From: Carex sylvatica
Lineage: Eukaryota > Streptophyta > Magnoliopsida > Poales > Cyperaceae
Length of the DNA: 18,132 bases
Assembly: GCA_964058845.1 (NCBI GenBank)
Contig: CAXKVR010000632.1
Span: 1-18,132, forward strand
Reading direction: 5' to 3'
A program made the translations under genes and the position numbers. Numbering within the stretch: position 1 is the first letter of the stretch; every line of letters begins with the position of its first letter. This document shows positions 1-9,480 of this stretch, in pieces. Below the pieces are notes generated by a model. The model was not told the DNA's origin. It did not search any database and saw nothing but the letters and a program-made list of their open reading frames with translations.

Positions 1-2666
1 AAAAAAGCTAGTGATGACTTGTTGCCAACTTCACCTTCACACCAGCTGCATAATTCTGGCATTTCAGACAATTTCATGTATTTTAATGATGGAAAAGCCA
101 CTTGGGCATCTTCACCACCTTCGGCACTAATGGATTCACTATTGCAAAGATACCTCAACTTATCCAAATGTTTTAACTTGAGAATTCTAAGAAAAGGAAG
201 CTTTTCTACTGGGGGTATTTCCGAGAACTCTCTGCATTCAATTATATACATTTCAATAAGATTTTCTAGCATCTGGTACTCTGTCATCCAATCTGGAAAC
301 TTATCACCTCTATATTCTTTGATTTTCAAAACCTTTAACTTGTTGCAAGGTTTAAGAGCATCCAACACTTCAAAATGATCACAGTGCATCACCTCCGGAG
401 CATTTGATTTTTGTAAATTGGGATTAACTCTTCGAGGATGCGTTGGCATTCCCCAGCATAACGCCAGATCTTCCAGATTTTGTTTAGCTATCAAATTTGC
501 TTCCATTGCATCTACAATATTCTTAATTTTCCTTATATTGTATAGATGCAATTGGCCATGGATATTATTCAAGTTATTCAGCTCCCTGATACCATTACCA
601 GCATCGGTGCCTATAATGTAGGTTGTCAGTATTTGCAAGCAATTTAGCTGTCCTAAACCTTCTGGCATACTTCTTAAACTACAACAGTCTTCAATATAGA
701 GATGTCGAAGGCTACTCATATATCGCATACCTTCTGGTAACTTTTTAAGATTCCTACAATGAAAGAGCCTTAGTGTTTGCAAGAGATAGAGAGTGCTTAT
801 CGCTTCAGGTAATGATGTAATTTCATAGTTCGAAAACTCCAGATATCTCAGGTGTTTCATTTTTTCGGGTGTAATTATAGTTTTCCAAATAGGTTGTACA
901 TGTAGTTCTAGTATACGTAGAGAGTTTGATTTTAGAAATCCAATCTTTTTTACATAGTTTGAAGAATAATAACGTCTGGACGAAATGAGACTCCGGATGG
1001 AAGGGAAGCAATCAATCACTTTGTTAATATCCAAGGGAAGAGTCCTTAGTGAAATATGATGAACATTAATCATTGGATGGTTACATTGTGTTGGTACTTC
1101 TAATGTGGTGTGACATTTGGCACCCATTATGGATTGAGCAAGGTCGTGCATCAGATCATGCATTTTGCACTTGGTTTCAGAGCAGTATCCTTCTCTCGTT
1201 TGATATCCACGGTCATCTATCCACCTCCATGAGACTTGCCTAACTTCCTGAAAAAATGACCTCCAAGCCAACCCATTAAAAATATCGTTGCCTTTCCTTT
1301 CAAAGCTACATAACCGATCAGATGGAATAAATCCATTTGCCATCCAAAATTGGATCAACTTCTCCTTGTCCATCTCATAATCCTTAGGGTATACTGCACA
1401 GTAAGCGAAACACTGTTTCATGTCTGAAGGCAAGTGGTCATAACTTAGCTTCAATACCAGCAAAACCCCATCTTTAGCAGGATTTTGTTTCCATATCTTG
1501 CTTTCTTCGAGTACTGCCAACCACTCTCGCACGTCAAACTTGAAACTCATTAAACTACCTAGTGTATTTATGGACAGTGGCAATCCCCGACAATTCTGAA
1601 CCATCTTTCTACCAATGTTAACCAGTTCTTGGCATTCCTTTACCCCCTTGCTAAATGCCCTTGTGTGAAATAGTCTCCATGAATCCTCCTCACCTAAACA
1701 TCCCAAATTACAACTCTTTATTGTACCCATTATAGTAGCCACTCTGCCGCTCCTTGTGGTAACTATAACAACACTCCCAGGGTCACCACAGTTTAGCATA
1801 GCTCTCAACCGCTCCCACTCATCGACATCCTCATTCCAAACATCATCTAGCACAAGAACATATCTCTTTCCACTTAAAACTTGGCGTAATTTACTTTGGA
1901 GCAGCTCCATGTTGCCAATAGGAAGTTTGCATTCCTTCTCGACTAATTCAATGATTGATTTAATAAGATGACCAATATTAAAATCGTCAGAAACACAAAC
2001 CCATAATGGTAAGTTGAAGTATTTTTTCACTCTAGGATCATTATACACCAGCTGAGCAAGAGTGGTCTTGCCGAGCCCACCCATGCCAACTATTGGAACA
2101 ACCATGATATTAGCACTTTCACACCCTTCGAGCAATAATTGCACTATTTTCTCTTTATCTTCGTTCCTTCCCACAACTTTTGATTCAACCACAAGAGAAT
2201 CAGTTCTAATCCGATTGGCCACTTGCTGACTCCGACCATGGACAAAACCAAAACTCCGCATCTGGACAACAAGACAATCAACCCTCCCCACAAGTTTCTT
2301 CAACTTCCCACTCATCTTATAGCAAAGAAGAGCAGGATTTTTAAGGGAAAAGAAGCCACTTACATTGCCGTCCTCATGGCCACGTCTCACGGCATCTTGG
2401 CGCAGCTCCTCGTAACGAAATTCATCAAGCAGATCATCAGCATCATAAGCAGCTGTTTGGAGCTTCTCAAGCCAGGATTTCACGGCTATGTTAGAATTTG
2501 CTTGCTCCTCAGCATTGGGAAGTACAGCCTGGATTTCGAGAAGCATGTTGTGGAGCCTCTCACGCTGGTCGTTGATGCCCCACATCTCCCCGATCCGCTG
2601 AAACAGTGAGTCTGCCGCTTTCCTCAGCACGACTGGAATTAAAGCTGACAGCAGTAGATCTGCCAT
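1..2666 (-). CDS. CC-NBS-LRR (CNL) disease resistance protein, RGA type, copy 1; 3' end cut by window edge
   Basis: This is an intracellular immune receptor of the coiled-coil NLR class. These proteins sense pathogen effectors directly or through a guarded host protein and switch on defence through ATP/ADP exchange in the NB-ARC domain. I read the minus strand codon by codon from the ATG at 2664-2666 and found 888 codons with no stop; the frame leaves the window at base 1. Visible motifs, by residue: Rx_N-type coiled coil about 1-130 with DADDLLDEF (75-83); VGRN (165-168); P-loop GMGGLGKTT (194-202); kinase-2 VLVLDDVW (270-277); RNBS-B VVIVTTRS (299-306); GLPL (361-364); RNBS-D KQCFAYCAVYPKDYEM (417-432); MHD (502-504). 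LRRs follow from about residue 570. All nucleotide-binding motifs are intact and no intron is needed. By comparison with copy 2, about 350 codons are missing beyond the edge. The pathogen recognised cannot be told. Confidence 0.93.
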   Translation of the reverse strand, partial: MADLLLSALIPVVLRKAADSLFQRIGEMWGINDQRERLHNMLLEIQAVLPNAEEQANSNIAVKSWLEKLQTAAYDADDLLDEFRYEELRQDAVRRGHEDGNVSGFFSLKNPALLCYKMSGKLKKLVGRVDCLVVQMRSFGFVHGRSQQVANRIRTDSLVVESKVVGRNEDKEKIVQLLLEGCESANIMVVPIVGMGGLGKTTLAQLVYNDPRVKKYFNLPLWVCVSDDFNIGHLIKSIIELVEKECKLPIGNMELLQSKLRQVLSGKRYVLVLDDVWNEDVDEWERLRAMLNCGDPGSVVIVTTRSGRVATIMGTIKSCNLGCLGEEDSWRLFHTRAFSKGVKECQELVNIGRKMVQNCRGLPLSINTLGSLMSFKFDVREWLAVLEESKIWKQNPAKDGVLLVLKLSYDHLPSDMKQCFAYCAVYPKDYEMDKEKLIQFWMANGFIPSDRLCSFERKGNDIFNGLAWRSFFQEVRQVSWRWIDDRGYQTREGYCSETKCKMHDLMHDLAQSIMGAKCHTTLEVPTQCNHPMINVHHISLRTLPLDINKVIDCFPSIRSLISSRRYYSSNYVKKIGFLKSNSLRILELHVQPIWKTIITPEKMKHLRYLEFSNYEITSLPEAISTLYLLQTLRLFHCRNLKKLPEGMRYMSSLRHLYIEDCCSLRSMPEGLGQLNCLQILTTYIIGTDAGNGIRELNNLNNIHGQLHLYNIRKIKNIVDAMEANLIAKQNLEDLALCWGMPTHPRRVNPNLQKSNAPEVMHCDHFEVLDALKPCNKLKVLKIKEYRGDKFPDWMTEYQMLENLIEMYIIECREFSEIPPVEKLPFLRILKLKHLDKLRYLCNSESISAEGGEDAQVAFPSLKYMKLSEMPELCSWCEGEVGNKSSLAF

Positions 2667-2850
2667 TGGTGGTTTGGGAGGTATTTGAACCAACAAGGAG
2701 TGGAGAGAGGTTAATTTTTATCTCAAATTTGAGGGCAGGATGGTTTTTGACAGAACAATTGACTGAAAATGGCTTGCTGATTGCATATGAAATGTGAGAT
2801 TTATTATGCCCGAGAGAATTTGTTAGATATCTCCCTGGTCATATACAATT
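2667..2850 (-). promoter_or_regulatory. 5' flank of CNL copy 1, homologous to the flank of copy 2
   Basis: These roughly 180 bp immediately upstream of the ATG align with 15090-15291 upstream of copy 2. Shared stretches include atctcaaatttgag and aatggcttgctgat. Identity is clearly lower than in the adjacent coding start. A GTATATGA string near 2838-2847 on the minus strand could serve as a TATA element, but this is a weak guess. Homology fades by about 2850, so only the proximal promoter and leader were duplicated with the gene or have stayed recognisable. Confidence 0.5.
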
Positions 2851-2958
2851 TGATGTGCAAAAGTGTGTTTTGGAAGCTAAGGAGATATGATATGCTTGGT
2901 GGATATTCTTAGGAAGACTATTCTAAAAGTATTGATATTTATTCTTTCTTTGGAGTAA

Positions 2959-3056
2959 TTTCGTTGTTTTTGGTTGATGTAAATGCAGCAATCAATCTCA
3001 CTCACCGTTTCGTTGTTGTTGGTTGATGTAAATGCAGCAATCAATCTCACTCACCG
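2959..3056. repeat. 49-bp perfect-period tandem duplication
   Basis: Two adjacent 49-bp units (2959-3007 and 3008-3056) differ at one base (gttgtttttgg against gttgttgttgg). Each contains gatgtaaatgcagcaatc and ends in ctcactcaccg. The array sits about 290-390 bp upstream of the copy 1 start codon. No such duplication is seen upstream of copy 2. It is a recent local duplication, possibly inside the promoter of copy 1. Confidence 0.9.
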
Positions 3057-3137
3057 TTGAAAGTTGGTGCCGCTAGAGTGCAAAAGGGAAAAAAACAAAC
3101 GAGTATACACCCAATGCGCATAGAAATCCATATCCTA

Positions 3138-3288
3138 TGAGGTAAGAGAAAATTTGGGTTTGGATCCTGACCGTCCGATCAGGATTCGAGGCAACCCGAT
3201 CCCAGGTGAAATGGACGGGTGTCCTTTAATATTTGTGCCAAAGCAGAGTGGACGGTCCGGATCCAAACTCAAAATTTCTATTGCCTCA
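3138..3288. mobile_element. Short MITE-like inverted-repeat element (about 151 bp)
   Basis: The left arm (3138-3176) starts TGAGGTAAGAG and runs through TTTGGATCCTGACCGTCC. The right arm (3250-3288), read on the other strand, starts TGAGGCAATAG and runs through TTTGGATCCGGACCGTCC. That is about 39 bp with four mismatches. A further short match (atatc) just outside both arms may extend the element to about 3129-3297. The interior has no coding potential. Size and structure fit a non-autonomous DNA transposon. I could not fix a target-site duplication, so the superfamily is open. Confidence 0.65.
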
Positions 3289-3299
3289 GGTGATATATT

Positions 3300-4337
3300 C
3301 ATGCGCATAGACCCAGGCCCAGCAGAGCCCAGTTAGAGCATTAGACCAATTGACGAAGCAATCAACCGAAATCGCTCTCCTCTGCATCTCGAAACGCGTA
3401 GTACTCGACTTTTTGGGACATTATATCAATCCGATTTAAAATGAATGGACCAATTTCATGTGTCAAATTAAATTGGGCCTGAAAAGTTTTATCTTCTAAC
3501 TTTTTTGGGCCTTTGACAAGGCCTAGTCAAAGCTCAAACCCCATTCATGTTTAACAAATAAAACATTGCTCCAATAATTTAAGGGACTTAATTGTAATAT
3601 TAATGATTGACGGTGATGGTGAAGATGATGATTGTGTTCAACAAATAAAACATTGCTCCGAAAATCTCAATTTTTCTCGAGTTCTTCGGTTAGAATATCT
3701 GGCTTTCGTTTTCTTGAGCTCCTTTGTTGGTTAAATGTGCTTCTGTTGTGCGATCGAAAAAATGTATGGTTTGTTTTCCTTTGTTGGTTAGAATAACCTT
3801 AAGATCTTTATAAGTTTTTTTGTGCATTAGCTTACATTTTTTGAAATAAATGTATGGTTTGTTTTTTAATTTTATAAGTAAAGTAATTTTCATATCTAAC
3901 ATTGAATCATTTTACAAGAATGTATGTTTTTTAAATTTAATTCAAGAAAGTTTATTCCTCAGCTATCAGATCACTTAAAAATAAGAAAATTGTTGTTTTG
4001 CACATAAAAAGTGGACTAAAGCTAGCGTTTTGTTAAACTGATCACCAAGTTATTTGTTACTATGTTTATTTGAATTCATCGAACTGTTAAAACTAATCTT
4101 TACAATTGATATCTTTACATATTAAGTTTGTAAAATTTTCAATTTTATTTAGTATATAGTCCACAGGTTAAATAATGATGAAGAATGGATATACTTGAAT
4201 AACTTATAAATCTTCAATTTTTTACCGTTTGAGTTTAATTAATTAAAAAAAAAAGATCTTAAGGTTACACCTCAAACACACACAGAGACACTTGTATGTA
4301 TCCTTGGGGGACACTGTGCTGCAACATTAGACAAAGA
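3300..4337. other. Intergenic DNA with short direct repeats, no gene seen
   Basis: No coding region is supported here. The stretch contains dispersed short direct repeats: aacaaataaaacattgctcc at 3553-3572 and again near 3640-3659; tcctttgttggtta near 3720 and again near 3777; aaatgtatggtttgtttt near 3760 and near 3848. They suggest small-scale slippage or decayed repeats. The short minus-strand ORF at 3690-3902 is AT-driven and not credible as a gene. Confidence 0.5.
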
Positions 4338-4352
4338 CACACTACTACAAAA
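4338..4352 (+). mobile_element. Possible CACTA-type transposon terminus (single end)
   Basis: The string cactactacaaaaat matches the usual form of plant CACTA (En/Spm) terminal inverted repeats, which begin CACTA and continue into an A-rich stretch. No matching TAGTG end and no transposase could be found in the window, and the 3-bp target duplication is ambiguous. It may be a remnant end or a chance match. Confidence 0.25.
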
Positions 4353-6340
4353 ATATTAATCATACACAACACATTATATATGGATCTAAAAAGTTTCCAA
4401 CTGAACGGTGTGTGAAGGAACGAAGCACGCATGCGAATATGAACTGCAACATACACACAGTCAATTAAATAAAGAAAATCCTGTTAAGTTAAGACCAAAA
4501 ATTAAGGTAAACAGTTCGGGTTATATTATTGTTTCTTGTCAAAATAACGGCTAGACAAAATATTAAGCACAACTTAACACTTCGGGTTATTCTCCTTTTT
4601 ATTACTGATGAAACTCGAGCAGGTAAAATAAAGTTGTGGGCAATGCATTGGTCAATGACATTGACATATTTATTCTTAAGTGAAGTTACGGTAATATGCA
4701 TATTATGCATATTTTTAAATATAACTTTTATATAAAAAATACATGGAGATTAAATTATATTTTTTTTTTCAAATTATGTATCAAACTTATGAGAATGCTG
4801 GAGATCGAGCATTGCTTTCTCAACCCATGAGAATGCATATGCATAGTATTTACTAGAAACATATTTCATGCGCCGTGAATTGCATTTTCTATTTAGTAAG
4901 ATGTTTATTGAATTTGAGATTTGCCGGTTATTTTTTTATTTTTGAAGTTTAGTTGGCCAGTAGCACACTAACAATTAATTTGATTGATTAATTACAAAGT
5001 TTTTCTCTTACAAATATAGCACATCCATCAAATACTAAAAACTAGACCAATATTAGGACACAGTACGCTCTTGCATGATCCCTTTGCTCAGATTATGTCT
5101 TGGCTAAAATTTGCTCTAGCATATAGCAATTTAGCGTAGTATATCAGCTCGTTAATTATGTATGAATTGATGCAGATGGCCTATATTAGCATGGAACTTA
5201 TTATGTTTCCTTATCTCTTCTTTGTTTTCATTATGTAGAATCTAATTTTGAGAAAATTTCTCGATTTTATTTTTTTAATGAAAACAATCGACCCCTCCTA
5301 CTTGGTGGTATTAGTTTTCTTTACAAGCTAACACCTCCGTTTTACAACTTCAACATTATATCTTCTTTTATTTCCTTATTGTGATCCTCCTGGCCAGGCT
5401 TGAGAATAACAAGAATTACGTCATGATAACAAATCCAATTAATTTCTTATACATTTAATAGTTTTCTCAAATATCTTAAAAGGAAAATATATATAGCTAT
5501 ATCTGATTTTCATACCTAATTGTTAATTTTTCAAGTAACAAACTACTGAGAAATATAAAACCAAATTTAGGGAACAAATTAACTTAAAAAGGTGAAAAAA
5601 TTATTGTCATGAGAGATTTATATAGAAATCGTACATAAGGAATCCATTGGATCATATCATTTTAATCTGTTACCTAAACAACAAGAGACATGAACTTTCT
5701 ATGACTATAAATTCTTCATATGCATGCAATAGTTGTTATATCTTGACTGAAAATGTGATGATCATCTCATAAAAGGTGTTACTTTTGTGAGCATTAGGAT
5801 GTATAGTGTGTTTATCCATTTTTGGAATGAATGAACTTTAGGCTTGAATTAATACAGAGGCATCCAACTATTAGGTCCTTTTTTTGTGATCAAAACATGA
5901 GAACCTTTTGTCAATTTGTTAAACTTGAATTTATGTTTTCAGATATAACAACAAACTGTATTGATAAGATAAGGATTGTGACACTGGAACTACCTATATA
6001 ACTTGAAATAAAATTACATCAAGCCCTACGTTGCAAGGGTAGAACCAGCCTATCTATCAATCAAGGGATGGGAAACAATATTTTTTAGGGTTATCCAGAT
6101 TTTAGCGAAATTCGCCACTTGGCAGTCGTTAGTGCACCACCACAACATTTCTTTTTTTCTTTTTTTTTCTTTTTTTTGTAGCAATTTTTCCGCCCAAATA
6201 AGTCTCAATTTACAAGATACAACGACGTTATTTTTCATTATAATTTGGATAGACCCTACTTGTCAGGTCAGATTTAAATTGATGTGACGGGAAGTCACTA
6301 TAATGGGCCCCATCTTCCCCGCGAGGCAGAAAAATGGAGA
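4353..6340. other. AT-rich intergenic DNA, no gene seen
   Basis: Two kilobases of very AT-rich sequence lack any convincing open frame on either strand. There is a pyrimidine tract at about 6148-6178 (runs of T broken by single C). No RNA gene or complete mobile element was recognised. Short ORFs here (for example 4265-4456 and 4489-4710 on the minus strand, 4529-4735 on the plus strand) overlap one another and look like background. Confidence 0.5.
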
Positions 6341-6360
6341 GATAAAACTCACTATAATCC

Positions 6361-6784
6361 GGATCAATATTTTTTAGGTCGAATTTTTTGTAGATGTAAA
6401 AAAAATTAATATATTTATTTCTATGTTATTGAAAAAAAAATAAAAAATGCTTAGATTCTGAGTTATTGATCTTGGTTTAAAAGTCACTTCTAGATAAATA
6501 GTAAATACAGAAAATATTGTGATCCTTCTATTTTTGAAAAAAAACAAAAACAAAAACTTTAAATTATTTAATGATTGTTATTCAAAAAAATTCTAAAATA
6601 GATACAACTTTTTAGAAATTAAATGTACTATAAGGAATACAATATTTTATGTATTACTTAGAAGTGACTTTTAAACTGCAATTAATAATTCAAATTCAAA
6701 GCATTTTTTTTTCCAATAACACACAAAGAAATATATTAATTTTTCTTACATCTGCGAAAAATCTGGTCTGAAAATTGTTGATCC
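6361..6784. mobile_element. Fold-back / long-TIR MITE, about 424 bp
   Basis: The two halves are inverted copies of each other. The left arm begins ggatcaa and contains gtagatgt, ttaatatattt, atgttattg, aatgctt and aaaagtcacttct. The right arm, read on the complementary strand, gives the same strings in the same order (ggatcaac, gcagatgt, ttaatatattt, tgttattgg, atgcttt, aaaagtcacttct). Similarity continues past this point through an aaaatattgt block, so each arm is about 180 bp with only a short spacer. No ORF is present. Structure fits a fold-back or Mutator-like MITE, and a transcript would form a very long hairpin. Target-site duplications were not clear. Confidence 0.75.
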
Positions 6785-6985
6785 AAGTTATTTATCACGG
6801 TATTTATAATAAATCAAACTATATTGTATTACATCTATTTTCACAGAAATATATTAAATATTCATAATATTTCAATACAAAAAATAAATAAATTATAATT
6901 TTTTTTGTTTTGTAAAAAAAATTGTTTGGAACTAAAAACTTAGTTGTTTTTGTTATAAAAAAAAAAAAAAAAAACTTTTTTGAAA

Positions 6986-7110
6986 CCGGTGGTTTTACCA
7001 CCGGAAAGGTATTTTAATATTAAATTATATTAAATTGTGTGAGTTTTTAACCGGTGATATTTTGGTCGGAAAGATACTTTAATACCGGTAATATTTTGAC
7101 CGATTTGGTC
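6986..7110. repeat. CCGGT-containing degenerate tandem repeats with a perfect palindrome
   Basis: Positions 6986-7004 form an 8-bp perfect hairpin stem, ccggtggt/accaccgg, around a ttt loop. Two related blocks follow: accggtgatattttggtcgg near 7050 and accggtaatattttgaccga near 7084. Each is followed by or close to a tttaat run. Such short, partly inverted repeats resemble subterminal repeats of CACTA-like transposons, but no element end was found beside them. An A18 run lies just to the left (about 6957-6974). Confidence 0.5.
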
Positions 7111-7199
7111 AGTGGTTATAATTTAAATTAATTAAATATTTTAGATATTAATAAAAATTTCGGGCTCTTGTTCGTACAAATTCCACCTTTTGTCATTCT

Positions 7200-7703
7200 T
7201 TACAGAAGGAAATCAATTTGTGCTACTATGTCATGATCTCAGCGCGATTTGGGGATAGCGGGCATAGCGCTGAAAGTCAACGAACGGTTTGGAGAAAGAA
7301 AGGAAGAGAGGGCAGCGTGGGCAGCGAATTGGGCAGCGCCACATTTAAACAAACGAAACTGCTTGAGGGTCCCCCATTTAAATTGCTGACTTGAGCCGTT
7401 GCCCGTTAGAGACAAATCGCTGCAGCGCAGGTCCCACATCGTCAGGACTGGAAAAGAATGGAGCGGTTCAGTTGAATAGTTAGTTAGACAGATCTGCTTA
7501 AGAGCTGACGTGCATGTCACATATTCTTCTGTTGTTTATTTGAGTAATTAAGACGGTAGATATTAGTAGTTCTTTTTCGTATATGAGTTCGTCATTTCAA
7601 TTTCACGGCTTCCGCCATTATTGTTCTCTGCCTAAGATTGATTAAATTGCCTAATTGTTCAATTATTGAGTGAATTAAGTTGAATTAGGCTAAGAGCCTA
7701 ACA
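7200..7703. other. GC-rich island in AT-rich DNA, function unknown
   Basis: Bases about 7225-7470 are markedly richer in G and C than the surroundings and contain repeated agcg/cagcg words (ggcagcgtgggcagcg). A minus-strand frame at 7239-7520 codes for 93 residues with no recognisable domain. On the minus strand the flank starts tgttaggctcttagcc (about 7688-7703), which could be a retrotransposon LTR end, and the region also contains gatgtgggacc. No primer-binding site, gag or pol was found. It could equally be the promoter or leader remnant of a lost gene. Confidence 0.3.
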
Positions 7704-7817
7704 TATATACTAGATGTCCAAAGCGATCCCTGAACAAGGTTCTTTCATTTATTGCATCAACACATCCATCCTTTGCTCTGCGCCTCTGCCACCACCACTA
7801 GTATATATATAAATGGT

Positions 7818-7935
7818 TTGTTTCTCATTCAGGATTTAGATAAAATTATTAATTTTGCTTCTCATTCAGGCTTTAAAGACAATTATTAAATCAATTAAAT
7901 TTGCTTCTCATAAAACGATCATTAACCCAATAAAT
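7818..7935. repeat. Short degenerate direct repeats (tttctcattcagg)
   Basis: The string ctcattcagg followed by an A/T-rich attattaa segment occurs at about 7820 and 7858, and a third partial copy (tttgcttctcataaaacg) lies at about 7909. The copies are 38-55 bp apart. No coding potential is seen. The surrounding 7704-8189 holds nothing else that I recognise. Confidence 0.5.
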
Positions 7936-8199
7936 GAAAGGGTCTCAATTAGCAACATTAAAATTGAGTTTGACCAGTCAAATGCATTGACTAATTCAAA
8001 GTTGTGGAAAATTGAAATAAATTAGAAATTAACAAGAAGTTTTAAACTAATAGTAATAAATGTTGTTCACAAAGTTCACACAAAAACTCCAAAAACCAAC
8101 AAAGAAGAAACAAAACAAAAAGTTCCTAATATAACAACTAAGAGATGGAGACGCAGTCTATTTTATGTCAGTCCACAGTAGTACTGGCCATGATGCCCA

Positions 8200-8301
8200 C
8201 CTGACAGCACACATTAGTACTGGTCTTCGACCTGACATAATGCCACCAGTTCTCCAAAACTTCTCTGCCACTCATTTTCATCCTCTATCTTCATAACTAA
8301 C
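8200..8301 (-). pseudogene. Exon-like block B1, damaged
   Basis: A possible splice acceptor (GAGATTTAG) is followed on the minus strand by a frame reading LVMKIEDENEWQRSFGELV and then a stop (TAA) shortly after ALCQVEDQY. It aligns with block B2 (LAIKVEGEHKCKRSFAEFV). No donor equivalent to that of B2 is evident. The lower end given here assumes a CAG/GT donor near 8201 and is only a guess. Confidence 0.3.
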
Positions 8302-8462
8302 CTAAATCTCAGAACCAAAATAAGTATGTGAATAATCACCAGAAAGAAAATATTCATTTTGCACATAGCATTTGTTTATCCTATGATGATTAGTTAGTGG
8401 TCATAAAATCATTGTGTTTTCATAAAATTAGTAACTTGTAGTTCTAAGGAGAAGTTAAGCAC

Positions 8463-8595
8463 CTTTACATCTTATTTTCCGTGCAAGTAGTCGGGTCCAT
8501 TATTTGCCACATCATCGACCTTTTGTAAAATGGAATTGCTTTTGAGAAATCCATAATAGTCAGTAGGGGAGCTGCTCATGTACTCATAAGAACTC
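8463..8595 (-). pseudogene. Exon-like block A1, damaged
   Basis: The block lies between an acceptor-like GTACGAG and a donor-like GTAAAG/GTGCTT. It is 133 bp, one base away from a whole number of codons. Its frame reads SSYEYMSSSPTDYYGFLK, then LQKVDDVANNGPDYLHGK, then a TAA just before the donor. The same words recur in A2 and A3, so it belongs to the same family, but the length and stop argue that it is no longer functional or that it is a terminal exon. Confidence 0.35.
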
Positions 8596-9154
8596 CTCGT
8601 ACAAGAACTAGAATTAGGTTTAGAGATACAGAGGATAAGGGCAAAATAGTCAAAATAAAAGAAACAAAAACACACACCAAGACAGGCATCTATGGTACTG
8701 TGCCATTAAAGTACCTAAACAACTCTATCACCAAGTTGATTTTTTTTTTTTTCTAATTTTGGGACATTTCCTATGTAAATTACTACAATGGAGGAACAAT
8801 AGGAATAATCAGGTAGAAGTATAAGCTAACCTAGTGGATCCTAACAACTTAATTTTGCTAAAATTTTCTTATATGAATACAATTGTTATGACAAGAATTA
8901 TGATTTTGGTAATACCAGTCGTCTCTATTAAAAATTTGAAAAATGAGATAACATGTCTTGTTTGCAAATAGCACAAGTTCATTCTAAAATGTGAATGATT
9001 ACAATTTAGAAAGAGGTCATGAATATGTAAATCTACAGCTAGAGAAAAGAAGTGTTGTAGTAATTTTGAAAATGACTTTTTGAGACAAGAATTTTGAAAA
9101 AAAATTCAGAGAGAACATATTTTATTATTGAAGAGAAAAAGATATTTCTCATAC

Positions 9155-9292
9155 CTCTTGCCCAATTCATGTGTGTTTGTTTGGGCCCCATGTGCCGCCA
9201 CAAGGTTGCATGAGCCTTCAGCTTCAAATGCTGTGACGAATTCTGCAAAACTCCTCTTACATTTGTGTTCCCCCTCTACTTTTATCGCCAAA
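9155..9292 (-). other. Exon-like block B2, open and phase-2 symmetric
   Basis: On the minus strand AAATTTAG precedes the block and GGGCAAGAG/GTATGAG closes it. It is 138 bp (46 codons) and starts and ends in phase 2, as do the A blocks. The frame reads LAIKVEGEHKCKRSFAEF then VTAFEAEGSCNLVAAHG without a stop. Similarity to B1 includes the KRSF/QRSF core. I do not recognise the domain. It could be a surviving exon of a real gene or a well-preserved fragment. Confidence 0.35.
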
Positions 9293-9480
9293 CTAAATTT
9301 CGAGTCAAAAGTATGTAAATTGTAATAAGATAGTAAATCCTTCATTCTGTAAATAGCATTTGTTAATGCAGAGAAAATTACAATATGCAGGGGGAGGAGG
9401 GTGTAATTGATTTATATTATGTACAAATAATCACTGTTTCTCTAATTCTAACTCTAAATTTACTCAGAAAAAATAATCAC

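Noticed and set aside
823..1011. Minus-strand 62-aa ORF
   Set aside because: It lies within CNL copy 1 on the same strand but in another frame; the CNL frame is fully open across it.
1561..1600. A frameshift in copy 1 at the same place as in copy 2
   Set aside because: Copy 1 keeps the fourth C in aatccccgac and reads QNCRGLPLSINT in frame.
2223..2609. Plus-strand 128-aa ORF, and the matching plus-strand ORF at 14646-14855
   Set aside because: They resemble each other only because they are antisense shadows of the same coiled-coil/NB coding region of the two CNL copies. All other plus-strand ORFs at 19-621, 1756-1971, 12065-12253 and 12407-12619 are shadows too.
2959..3056. CRISPR-like direct repeats
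   Set aside because: There are only two adjacent units with no spacers, in a plant genome context.
7239..7520. 93-aa minus-strand protein
   Set aside because: No domain, no related frame elsewhere, and its length is explained by the local GC-rich composition.
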